From: Channa striata
Taxonomy: Eukaryota; Chordata; Actinopteri; Anabantiformes; Channidae
DNA length: 64,000 nucleotides
NCBI GenBank assembly: GCA_033026295.1
Contig: CM065173.1
Location: 9,279,517 to 9,343,516, forward strand
Reading direction: 5' to 3'
In this document: piece after piece, positions 27,630 to 38,184 of the stretch
How the letters are laid out: each line of letters opens with the position of its first letter
How positions within the stretch are numbered: the first letter of the stretch is position 1
Notes under the pieces: generated by a model
Told to the model about the DNA's origin: nothing
Seen by the model: the letters and a program-made list of their open reading frames with translations, nothing else
The model's database searches: none
Translations under genes and position numbers: made by a program

Positions 27630-27880
27630 TTGTGTGCTTCATACAAATGTGATGAGTGTATGAAATTCAGCTGTCGTCTGTCACAGCTCGCTGTTAATGA
27701 TGAATTATTGACCATCTGTATGAGAAGCTTTTCAAGTATCAAATTGATGCATAATGAGAATTTCATTCTGAGGCAGCCCCCCTCTCCCCAAACATGATTG
27801 CATGTTGAATATTGATTATGCAGAGTCTTTTAAATAACATTAGAGATTCAATCAGCTTTGCACAACACACGTTTAACCCG
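27630..27880. promoter_or_regulatory. Candidate non-coding element
   Basis: It carries GTTAATGATGAATTATTGACC, AATTGATGCATAATGAG and ATTGATTATGCAGAG, typical of homeodomain/POU-rich enhancers. Confidence 0.35.
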
Positions 27881-28724
27881 GACTTGTTTGTGTTTCAGCT
27901 CGTGATGTGAAGTTGATCTGCGTGTAATGTGCTGCTAAACCACTTCCACTTTGTTCTTCGGCTGCTAATTTTCTCCTAAAACAGGGAATTGAGGCAGCAC
28001 CAGTAGAGCATTAGGCAGAGACATCGTTCAAAGTAGGTCATACATGTTTAATTATGAAATCATCTATGGATTTAACACAATTTCTGTAACGTGATTCATA
28101 CTTTTACTCATTAGCTGGTACATCTGTGTGTCCCCAGCCCACTACTTTCCACCTCAGAGGACCACTAAGATAACAAGGCTGTGATTAAACGTGGCTGCAC
28201 AGGTGAGAGAGAGAGACACAGTAAAACTAACAGCAGCTTCGTGTTGTGCAGAACGAGCCGGGACTCGCTAATGTCCCGTCATGTGGACAAACGTGTCTCG
28301 CTCCCTATGCACTGATGGACATGAAAGTGCTGTCTGATATCGTGACCTGTGAGTTTACCTTGTGTTCATCTTCAGCTATGTGCTGCTCCTTCATTTCGCA
28401 ACTGGGCTTTCAGTGAATCCAGCCATGAATAAACTACTGTTCTCTGAGTCCATCTCCATCCAGCCTGTCTTTGATTTTCTCATGTTTTGATCTGTTTTTT
28501 GTAACCGCCATCTTCCCTGACGCACAGAGTGAAAAGCTGGTTGTTGAGAACCTGTATCATCATGTTGTGTATTGAAATATTTGACTGACAACGTAATAAT
28601 AAACAGCCTTTTACGCTAAAGTGATTATTGTGATAATTTGCAGGATAACTGCGTTGCAGAAACTGGCCTCATTTGGACATGTTTTAAACTACGATTGATG
28701 TAGTAAAAATGGTTCATGTTAAAA

Positions 28725-29530
28725 AACGTATTTCTAGAAAAGTTGGGACATTAATTTTGCAATTTATTGAAAGGCTTGGTTTGATTGTAAACAGTACAAA
28801 GACAAGAAATGTTAAAATATATGTACATTTTCCAAATATCCATTTTGAATTTGATGACAGCAACACAGTTCAGAAAAGCTGAAACGGGACTAAAGAAAAA
28901 AAAAGGCCAAAAAGAGGATGCAACATTTTTTAATTAACGAGGTTATAATTTATGTCTATAAACAACATCACAGAGTCTTGGATGTGATGAGCTCCATCTC
29001 TGTGTCCTTAAGAAGCTACAGACGTTCAGACTGTTGTATGTGTTTTTAGTGTGTATGATGCTGTTTGGGAGGTGAAGGGTGAGAAACTCGTCATTGTCGA
29101 AGCCCCAGTGTTAGTGAACCACGTTTGAAGGACACTGGTCAGTGTTCTCGGCTTGTAGCTGCGGTCGGGTTATCACATACCATGACATGAATTCAATCAA
29201 AAATTATTATGGACGTCAGCTCAAATGACCCATCACTGGAGTCTGGCACCTGCTTGTCCGAACACGTGTAGGTTCCACACGCTCACAAACTGAGCGGCAC
29301 AGCCTGCACGGACGAGGCCTGTATCGGGAATAAAAGTACGTTAAGAAGTGAGTGAGCGGGGTTAGTATCAAACTCAAAGCAAAAACTTTTCACCAAAATA
29401 TCACATTTTTCAGTTTGATTATCTGATATGTTGCTTTTGTTGTATTTGTAAATCAAAAATAGATTTTCCAATTAAAAGGGGAGCATTGAATTTATTAGTG
29501 TCTCAGCTTTTCTGAATGTTGTAATTAATC
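28725..29530. mobile_element. Decayed non-autonomous DNA-transposon-like repeat
   Basis: The left part reads GAAAAGTTGGGACATTAATT, then GTAAACAGTACAAAGACAAG and ATTTTGAATTTGATGACAGC, matching in order a very common fish repeat I remember. A possible right end with CTCAGCTTTTCTGAATGTTG lies near 29500-29525. The superfamily is uncertain and the right boundary is speculative. Confidence 0.45.
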
Positions 29531-30109
29531 AGTTTATAAATTTGTTATTTTGTTAGCGTTTATCAGATTTACAATGACTTTTATTACACTATACACTAGA
29601 CAATAAATAATATAGAAATCATTATGCTGCAGGACTTTGTGAGAACAGCAACTGACAGTTACAGTCAATGTTCGTTCATATGTTCGTTTTTGCTCTTAAA
29701 ACCTTCAGAAGACTTTGACAAAAAGCCCTGAATGATGTTGTCAGGCTTTTTTCGTGTGTCTGAGCTCCATTTCAAACCCAGAGAAAAGCAGCAAATCTTC
29801 ACTTCTGAGAAGCTGCAGTCAGGAAATGCTCGCTGACAAACACCTTCAATAATAATTGATTATCAATTACTGTTGTTACATTTTCTATCAAATGACTAAT
29901 CGCTCACACAGCCTGCAGCGGAGCAACAGAGGAACACACAGCAAATGCACCGCAGGTTTCCCCACTTATCCCCAAATTACTTGTGTTCCAAATATCGACC
30001 GGCATCACCGCCGCCGCCGCCCCCCTTGCCCACGTCCAGGCCTCATGTGGGCACTTTGCAGAGCGGTGAGATAGTGTGGAGGTGAGCCGACCCATCAGAG
30101 GTCAGACGT

Positions 30110-30330
30110 GATGTGAGAGGGAAGCGTCTCTGGCCCTTCTAACGCAGGTTCAGGCCTAATAGCCAATTAGTGGTTCAGAAGGAAGGTGAATGTCAGCTCA
30201 TTGTTTTGATGACTGTCACAGCTGCCGGACTGTGCGGTATCTGGCCTTGGGGAGGAGCGCTGCATTCTGGAGTTCACTTCTGCAGATGTTGCCATAAATA
30301 AGGCACCAGCGAAACCTCACTGCTATTGAT
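30110..30330. promoter_or_regulatory. Candidate non-coding element
   Basis: GGCCTAATAGCCAATTAGTGG and TTGATGACTGTCACAGCTG lie in a balanced-composition block. Confidence 0.25.
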
Positions 30331-30934
30331 TCCAACAGATTAATGGTAACGCGACGCAGGATGCAAAACCGACTCCTGCATGATCTAACGTTTGAAGAGG
30401 AGGTAAAACCAACGGGAGCGGCCGGGCCTGTCCCTAAAGCTCGCTAATCTGATTTAGTGTCTGCAAAATAAAACACGATTATAAAACGGTTCATAACAAG
30501 GGCTCGGACTTTTTGGCTCAGAAACAATCAGCTGTGGCAACATAAAAATGCCAGAGAACAACAGCTGTCTTCAGCAAAGTGAGGTCAAATATCCAGATAT
30601 AATATTTAGGATCTGTTAGGCTAGAAATTTTAGGAAAATGTTATTTTTCTGCTCTGGGGTCATCGAACGGATTTACACAGCGAGTATTTGTGAGCCAAAA
30701 CTCTGAATGAGTCCAGCGCCTCCTTGATGAAGGCAGCTCAGCTCAGAGACCGGCCTGTCTTCAGCTGCATGTTAATCTGTTCAGAGCGAGGGGACGGACG
30801 TGGACGCGACTGTTTGACGTCACACGAACTTCCTCGTTCGTAGCCATTTAGTCAAATATTTCCCTGAATAAATGAACACAAAACCCAACAAACGCCTTTG
30901 CTTGCACTTCACTGACATTCAAAAAGAGGATTAA

Positions 30935-30985
30935 TGGATCTTTAATGATCCCCAAGGAGAAATTGGACATTATGACATTAACGGT
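30935..30985 (+). repeat. Short fragment of a common fish repeat
   Basis: CTTTAATGATCCCCAAGGAG followed by AAATTGGACATT resembles the widespread teleost repeat motif 'TTTATTGATCCCCAAGGGGAAATT'. Only this core is recognisable. Confidence 0.45.
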
Positions 30986-32348
30986 TTTATATTTGACATT
31001 TTCTACAACAATCCATGGCCACACACATATAGTTAATGCACATGAGTGTGCAGAGCGTGGCGAGGAGTAAATTGTGACTTATTACTTTATAATAGACTGC
31101 GCAAAGCATTTTTGCATTTAAAACTAAGCCCCTATCTGCAGGTTGAGACCTCGTAATCAAATGCTAACACACTCAGGCAGTGCAGGCCGTTGAAACGGAG
31201 GGGCCAGCCTCGTCCCTCTGCATGCCAACGAGCTTATTGTAAGTCAGGTTTGTAAGTGAGTCCATGGGTGGTTGTTCCCTTAAAGGAACCATTTGAATTC
31301 AGAGCGTCTCAAAGCGTAGCTCTCGGCTATATTTACAGCTTGGATAGCAATCAAATGGGATCCTTGAGGGCCTGCGAACAGGGGCAGAACACACCGCATG
31401 AAAACACACGAGGGAATGACTCACTTATTGAGTTTCATGCTTCCTACACGTTTCCCCTCACACACACAAACACACTAAAAAAATCTACGTGTTGCCAGAC
31501 GTCTTTGACTAACTGTAAAGCTCCGGTGCTGATGTTGGAATTGTGCTCACACAGTTTGTGAAACAGCAAAAACTTTATTTTTGTTTTTGCATAAATTTAA
31601 CAGTAAAGACCCGCTGTTGTTGGGTAATTAGTGAGCGTCAGAGGGAGCAGCAGGTGGAGTTTGTTCCCTTTACTCAGAGCCAGTCTGAACGGTGGCATCA
31701 TTTTTAATGTTCAGTTTGAGCTGCACGCACACACACATCACACCAGCACATGTGTGTAAACTTGCTCCTTATGATTTTATGTAAATGTAACCATGTGCAG
31801 AACATTCATGTGCCACAGGAAGAAGCCGGAACGTCCTTAGAGTTCTGACGCAAGAACTCGAATCTGCAAAAAATAAAGGTCAAACTGCTAATAAATTCAA
31901 ATTCAGCCCCTTTTTGTTCAGATGAAATAAAAACAATGTGTAACCTTTAGTGCAGCTGTGTCACTTTTGCAAACTGGACACGAGGAGACATGGTAAAACA
32001 AATCTGATCATTCCTAAAAACATGAACCGTCACTACTGACCCTGAAGTCCTCTCCTCACTTCCTCCTATTTAAACTGGCGTACTTGTACAGAACAATTTC
32101 CATAACAATTCCAGACCTTCATTCCGGCTCTGACACAGCAGATGCTGAGAGGATGTTTCACCGCTCTGTGATTTTCTTCTGCGAGCACCAAGAATGACAA
32201 GAGAGTCATTACTGCAGGAGGCGACAGGTTCCACAGAGTCACTTCATCCACCGAGGCAACAGGGAGCAGAAAGGCACAGATTTATTTATGGGACTAGTGA
32301 GAGTGAGACACTGGGAACAGAAGAGGTCATCTTCTCAAGGATAGAGGT

Positions 32349-32413
32349 GGATGGATGGATGGATGGATGGATGGATGGACGGATGGATGGATTGACGGAT
32401 GGATGGATGGATG
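32349..32413. repeat. (GGAT)n minisatellite
   Basis: About sixteen GGAT units with three substitutions, 65 bp in all. Confidence 0.95.
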
Positions 32414-33539
32414 CAGCTGCTCCACTGTGCCTGGACGGTTTAGTTGGTGATGTGGCTCCCTCCCCTTGTCGCTGCACATTTGCAGGTGCTCGGTCAGAGG
32501 CAGACCTCGCTATCGGCTAATCTACCTCGGTGGAGTCTGGAAAGTCAAAGGAACGGCAGCACCAGGAGCAGGTTGGGAGAACGTGGCTCGTCTCTCAGAA
32601 AGAACCAAACGGTCGATGCCACAGATAATAACAAATCCGAATAGTTTGGAGTTGCTTTAAAATACTGTGGGTGCTGATTTGTAGTATTGATTTTGAAGGT
32701 GTCATAAGATCTGTAGCTCAGAAAGCAGTTTTTTTTTTTTTTTACTGTGGCTCTTGAAAAACTTATTATCGGAGGATTGGAGTCTAGTGTGAATAGCTGC
32801 AAGGACTTAGGAAGTATAGTACAAGCAAATGATTCATGGTGACACCTCATATCACACATATATCAAAAATAGCTTCGTTATAATAAGGATCGTTTCCAAT
32901 GAGATGACAAATATTCATGGTGAGCACCTACAGTAATTAAAGAACTTCCTGCTGATGTTACATTCCAGCAGTGAGTGATGGAAACAGCATGAGCCCCAGT
33001 ATGAACCGTGCTGAATGTGAACATTTTCCTCAAATCAAAACAAAACCAAAAAAAAGGAGTGAAATGTGCTCTAACACCCCCCTCCCTCCTCCTCCTCCCC
33101 CCTCCTCCTCCTCTGCCTCCACTGGATCCTACTACAGCAAATTGTGCAGGAAAGCACCTGGGCGGAGAAGCGTAGAGCTTTTATTAATCTTTCTTTTTCT
33201 CAATTCTTCGACTCTGACAGCTTTTAACTGAATTGTCTGCTCGGGCCTGTGTAGCCCCGCGGAGTCCAGACACAGGCCAGTGAACGCTGTGACATCTGCA
33301 CTCCCCTCAGCTCTAGTGCTGCTGCCTTCATCCAATTTACCATGAAAGGAATCCAGACAGTCCCATAATATGACCCACGGCTGCCTCGATTGAACACGGT
33401 CAACAACTCTGGGCCCGGGCTTTCCACACACAGCCAGCGGGCTATCTACAGAGAGCCACCGGCTGCCTGCTGCCCCACGATAAGGCCCTGCACCCGGGGA
33501 AGGTGCACGGGTCCATGTGGCCGCATTCTGAGGTGAAGA

Positions 33540-33553
33540 GTGCCCCCTGGTGC
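33540..33553 (-). promoter_or_regulatory. CTCF-like motif
   Basis: The minus strand reads GCACCAGGGGGCAC, matching 13 of 14 core positions. It has the same orientation as the site at 26.2 kb and lies about 2 kb beyond the rapgef2 3' end, in a GC-rich block. Confidence 0.45.
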
Positions 33554-33729
33554 TTCTGAGGGGGCGACGCACTTCCAGAGCCAAGAGAGGAGTAAACACA
33601 CAGCCTCCAACTGCATCAGGGGGCGGCGTGACTGCGGGACACAGATTACAGCAGTGTTTACTCTGGAATTTCATGCAGCAGCCGTGCTCGGGGTGTTTTT
33701 TGTTGTTTGGGTTCCACATCCATCCTCGT

Positions 33730-34730
33730 GTCAGTCACACTTATCTGTCTAATGCAGCTGACCGCAGTGAGAATATTTTGCTTCAGATACTTTATCACAA
33801 TGAAGACATGATTTGTCAGCACTGGGGCTGTACCTCCATTTGTTCTGAGGGGGAATGAGGGAGAAAAAGTATAAAAGGCCATTTGAATGTCACATTTTGT
33901 CCCACGGCGCTTGTCGTTTTCTTGTTGTGATGCCACACTTTGTGAATGTAATGAGAAATCAATGCCACGAGCAGAAATATTATCATGTCTCAAGTCTGTG
34001 GTTGTGAAAAAAACAAAATCAGGAAGTGTTTTTCGTTTTTCTGGTAAATGAAATTAAGTTGGATTTAGACTGAAGCTTTATTGATTTATTATTTATCCTT
34101 TACAAGGTCTGATGACATGAGTCGGAGCTGGTGCTGCAGATAACTCCCCAAAAACACTGGAGTTAAGGTAAATCAGTTTCAAATCAAATAAAGTTTTTAG
34201 AAATGTTCACAGCTGCTCCGAAGGGTTTTTGTAAATGCTGGGGGCAACCTCGTTTTGGGATGGGCACAAAACGGCTGAATTGTTGGCACATTTCCTGCAG
34301 CTTGGCTCCCAAATATTCTTACATGGCAGATCCTTCTGTGATTCTGTGTTTATGTCAGAGGCAGAGACACAAATGCATCCACAGACAGTAAAATATACAC
34401 TTTTACCTTGTTTCCATTATTTTATTTTAGCCAGGCTGAAAGTTTGAGGGTGTCCATGTGAGTGTGAGATCAGCTCCTCCCTCCTCGTGGTAAGAGTGTG
34501 CATCCATTTTCGGAGAGTGTGACAAATTAGGGCTCCCGGCTCTGTGATAGAAGGAACTGGGATCATCGAGTCCGTTTTATTCATGAGGGCTGGATATGCT
34601 GAGCTGCGATATGGTGTCTGCTACAATAACACCGTCAGAATGTCAAACTGCATGAGCACGAGGCATCTCCTCATCTGAACCCACACACTGAGAAACAGGA
34701 AGCTGAAGCAATGCCAAAACACGCCGCATC
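33730..34730. promoter_or_regulatory. Candidate non-coding elements just beyond the rapgef2 3' end
   Basis: Two balanced blocks (about 33730-34010 and 34480-34730) with ACTTATCTGTCTAATGCAGC and GACAAATTAGGGCTC. They could be distal regulatory DNA or unrecognised transcript. Nothing coding is seen. Confidence 0.25.
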
Positions 34731-35489
34731 AAACGCGCTGACGCTGCCCTCACAAAGCCTGAAAGCACAGACTTTTATTCCTACTTCTTTATCCCCAAAA
34801 ACCTAATTATCTAAGTAGTGTATAGATTTATGATCTAAAAGTATGATAATATTTTAATAAGAACTTTTTTTTTCAGGCTGGCTGCTATTATTATGCTGCT
34901 ATAGGCAACTCTTGTCATTTTAAATTACATTTTTATTAATCTAATGGAAATGTTTCGCTCATGTTTTATTCATAGAATATTAATCTTTCTCAAGTTATTA
35001 AAATAAAAGTAAATCTCTGCAATTACAGTAAAATATAAAAGGCACACATTAAGTGTTTTCTTTCAACAGAAACCATTAGAACAGCATTTATCCCCAAAAC
35101 ACTGGCCAGAGGTAATAATTTTGATATTGCCCCATTTTTCTTATTATGGAGATGTGTTGCACAGCGAGTTGGAAATTATATTATGAAAGAGCTAATCTAA
35201 AAAGCAACTGAGGAACAATGATAATGCAAAATGAGAGTTGGGACTATCCTCACAGCTTTGGATAACGAAGAGACAAAAAGTAAATAAAACCAAGGGGAGA
35301 TTTCCATATCTCTTTTTTTTATTAATTCTGACACACTGCGGCCAGATAGAAAAGTAGGAGTGTTACACTTTTCAAGTTGCTTCCATGTGCGAACACTAGA
35401 CGGCATCCAGGGGGGAGAAAACCAAAAAACAACCTCTGGAGGAAAAAAGGAAGTGCATTTAAATCTAGGTGTTGATTCTTTATGCAGTA

Positions 35490-35495
35490 TTTATT
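35490..35495 (-). terminator. rapgef2: Probable distal poly(A) signal AATAAA
   Basis: A canonical hexamer on the mRNA strand, about 2.66 kb after the rapgef2 stop. It was chosen as the distal end because it follows a block that looks like 3'UTR (U-rich, with a PUF site). Confidence 0.45.
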
Positions 35496-35564
35496 GATTC
35501 CCAGCTTCATATAAACTGGATGTTGAGGCATAAACATAGTACATTTGAACAAAAATATAACCAA

Positions 35565-35572
35565 TATTTACA
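35565..35572 (-). promoter_or_regulatory. Pumilio response element in rapgef2 3'UTR
   Basis: The mRNA strand reads TGTAAATA, a perfect match to the PUF consensus UGUANAUA, about 75 nt upstream of the probable distal poly(A) signal. Function is inferred. Confidence 0.35.
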
Positions 35573-36136
35573 ATTATTGTATTAAAAATACAAAAACAAC
35601 TGATACGTACTCCACCAATTGTCTTTTTAAAAGACATACAGGTCAAAGTAGTACAAGAAAAAAATGAAGAAAAGAAGGTCATCACCAGCTAAATGTACAT
35701 TTCTCACTGACATCACACATCAAACGGAGTAGCAGTTCTACCTACTACACTTATCTTTACGCATGTACATTTTTGTGCAACTTTTTGTTTTTCGAAATAG
35801 GACTCGGCCCGCTAATATGCACATTATCTTCAGAGTTGAATGAAAGTGAATGATGCATGTCACCACTGTATTACAAATTATGAACATTCCATCTGCAGCC
35901 ATTACAAAAAAATAACAATAACAAAAGAAATGCAGGAAATTATTAACGTCACAGAACACAGTGGGAAACACTGCACTCATTTCATCTTTTGTCAGTCTGT
36001 AGTTTCCAAGACTGATCAATGTGATCAGTGCGACTCAGTGACAGAAGGAAACGAAACGTTGCTTTTCACTATTGAATGTCTAATCGTTCTGATTGGCAGT
36101 CTTGAAAACATGTTTCTTCAACTTTTCCACCGGAGT

Positions 36137-36137
<1 letters not shown>

Positions 36138-36174
<37 letters not shown>
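36138..36174. repeat. 37-base poly-A tract (poly-U in the rapgef2 mRNA)
   Basis: An uninterrupted run of 37 A on the + strand, followed by an A/G-rich tail. It lies within the inferred 3'UTR, where it reads as poly-U. The length in the assembly may be unreliable. Confidence 0.9.
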
Positions 36175-36176
<2 letters not shown>

Positions 36177-36755
36177 AAGAAAAGAAAAATCGAAATCTTC
36201 AGTCATTTTCCACTGATGGCAAGATATGGTGGAAAGCTGGATGCAGGCATTTGTGATACACGCACAGCATCCTCTGAGCTGATGGTCTGTAACAGCTTAA
36301 AACAGTTTTTAAAGATAAATCTAGTAGCACAACAGCAGAGGGAGAGGTGCAGGGACGTGCTGTGTGTAGACAGAGACATCTGCGACACCCCAACACATCT
36401 GTAATGGCCATAGCTAAAATAGTACGTCGCCATGTGAAACCACATTACAAGAAAACAGAAAAAGCTCCATCTTGTACTGAGTCTTAATATTAACATCGCG
36501 TCTCGGGAAGAATCGTCAATAAGGCATTTTACTCAACTATTGCTTGATTCAAGGACTTGTCTTGAAACAAGGTGATTCGGGATGGGAACAACCGTTGAAA
36601 GAAATATATGCAATCATGGCATCGTAAGGCGCTTTGGACATTCACAAAATGTGGCATTTGTTCAGTTTCAATAGAAAAAAAAGAAGCCAAATTTCATTTT
36701 GTGGATACTTTAACGCTGAAGGGAAATGTGTGTATTATAAGACTCTGTACAAGAT

Positions 36756-36761
36756 TTTATT
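36756..36761 (-). terminator. rapgef2: Possible proximal poly(A) signal AATAAA
   Basis: A canonical hexamer on the mRNA strand about 1.4 kb after the stop codon, lying just after an A-rich run. Use would yield a shorter 3'UTR. Confidence 0.25.
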
Positions 36762-37314
36762 TCTTTTTTTTTTTTTTTGCAAAGATAGATAGATAGAGGT
36801 ACACACAATTTACACATTAGTAGCTTCAAAATTCTGCTGATGTTCACCACCCTGGTTGGTCTATAATCCATTCATACCAAAAGAAAAAAGGACAAGAGGC
36901 AACGTTTCGACCGTCACCGTTCACCGTTTGTACTGATTCATAAAATATAAGACTCCCTGCTAACGGGGCAGACTCTGATCTTATCTGTGCACTTTGTGAC
37001 TTGCTTCAGTTGCCTCCTGTACCTCTGCACTGACCAACACGTTGGCTCAGTTTTCAGTGGGTGCTCAATCACCTCTGTGCTTTTTAATATCGCTTGCAGG
37101 CCGCTTAAAAAAACGGTATACTCTTGTTGCAACAGCAAGCCAAAGGATGAGAAGAAGACTCTTGTGTAACCAGACAAGCTCCAAGGTGGGATGACAGAAA
37201 GATATGGTTCACTCATACCCTGGTATCCAAGACAAACGTCTGGCAACATCTTGTTGGATTGTGCTGAAAGTGCTATCATTAGAAATGAACTTTATCTTTG
37301 TGTGTGTTTACATG

Positions 37315-37317
<3 letters not shown>

Positions 37318-37346
<29 letters not shown>
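37318..37346. repeat. (GT)14 microsatellite in rapgef2 3'UTR
   Basis: A perfect dinucleotide run of about 28 bp, reading (CA)n in the mRNA. CA repeats in UTRs can bind hnRNP L-type proteins. Confidence 0.9.
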
Positions 37347-38158
37347 CAGTACACTGTGCATTTTGGTTCTCCAAACTCAGCTCTTCTTCTAGCTTTGATT
37401 TGAACTGATGTTTGATAAGCTCTCACATGGGACACATGAGATAATACTGGATCAAGAGTTCAAACACTCGACAACACACGGATTGTTTCAGTCCAGACAG
37501 AGAAGCGATGGGCTGACTTGGTTTCTCTTTTCGGCCCCCAGAGTGCAATCAGTCAAAGACAATAAAACAGAAACAAAAAAATCTAGTGGGAAGTTGAAAA
37601 TTAAGAGTCAAGTCAACCACTTTTTCTCCGTCTTCCAACAACAGTCTGTTTTTACTTTGTTCAGTTTTTTCTTTTAGAAAGTAGAAAATGACAAAGTGCA
37701 GATGAAGCTCAACACATCATGATGCTGCTGCGTTGTCAGGTGGGTTTGGGGTTTTGTCACTGGGTGGGGGCCGGTCTTAAGGAGCCGGTCTTGTTTCTAA
37801 CGGCAACATCTATGTGGTTTTCTGTGTGTATGTGGCCAGGCTTGACGGCCGGGTGCCAGTTCGGTTTCTGCAGTCTTTTTCCAAAGTGCAGGGCATTTTG
37901 TCATTGTCTTTGACCTTCTCTCCGTCTCTTCTTCTTCACAGTATTTTTTGCATGCAGGGTCATTAAACCCCCCATGATGCTTTAAGGCAGGGGAGGGAGA
38001 CGAGCAGAGGAATCCACCGATCGGGGGGGAGAGCCAAGTGGAGGCGGCAGGCACATACGTAACTGATGAGTCTTATTGGTCTGTCAGTGTCTTTATTCCT
38101 GCCCACCGCGAACCAGGAGGACTTCAAGTTACTGCAAAAGGACGTCCACTGTTGTCCC

Positions 38159-38184
38159 TCACACCGCGGACACCTGTTCATCTT
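38159..38184 (-). CDS. rapgef2: rapgef2 last coding exon ([12 protein letters not shown])
   Basis: Only 26 coding nt, too short for an ORF search. After the acceptor TTTCTTCCGCAG the phase-1 reading gives EDEQVSAV and then TGA at 38159-38161. This matches the remembered end of RAPGEF2 exactly. The C-terminal S-A-V is a class I PDZ-binding motif, known to bind MAGI-type scaffolds. Confidence 0.93.

Larger units (their letters stand above)
1..35470. other. Gene-poor intergenic region downstream of rapgef2
   Basis: No ORF in this interval has recognisable homology except a decayed LINE fragment. Most ORFs are under 120 codons, often in several frames at once in GC-rich patches, which is typical of chance. 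In mammals RAPGEF2 is also followed by a large gene desert before FSTL5. The stretches 6.6-11.4, 17.4-18.9, 20.1-26.2 and 31-32.3 kb show nothing I can name beyond simple AT-rich sequence. Confidence 0.75.
35475..38158 (-). other. rapgef2: rapgef2 3' untranslated region (probable extent)
   Basis: The stretch from the stop codon down to a likely poly(A) site has no coding potential. On the mRNA strand it contains a long U tract, a CA repeat and a Pumilio-type element. A strong AATAAA lies at 35490-35495 (mRNA context GGGAATCAATAAATACTGC), so cleavage is expected near 35470-35480. Other AATAAA copies at about 36756-36761 and just 70 nt after the stop could give shorter 3'UTRs. The extent is inferred without transcript data. 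Confidence 0.55.

Noticed and set aside
32194..32520. ORFs with repeated DGWM or PSIH units
   Set aside because: The repeats come from the GGAT minisatellite, not from a repeat protein.
35840..36404. Lys-rich ORFs reading through the poly-A tract
   Set aside because: The poly-lysine comes from the 37-base A run; the interval is inferred rapgef2 3'UTR on the other strand.
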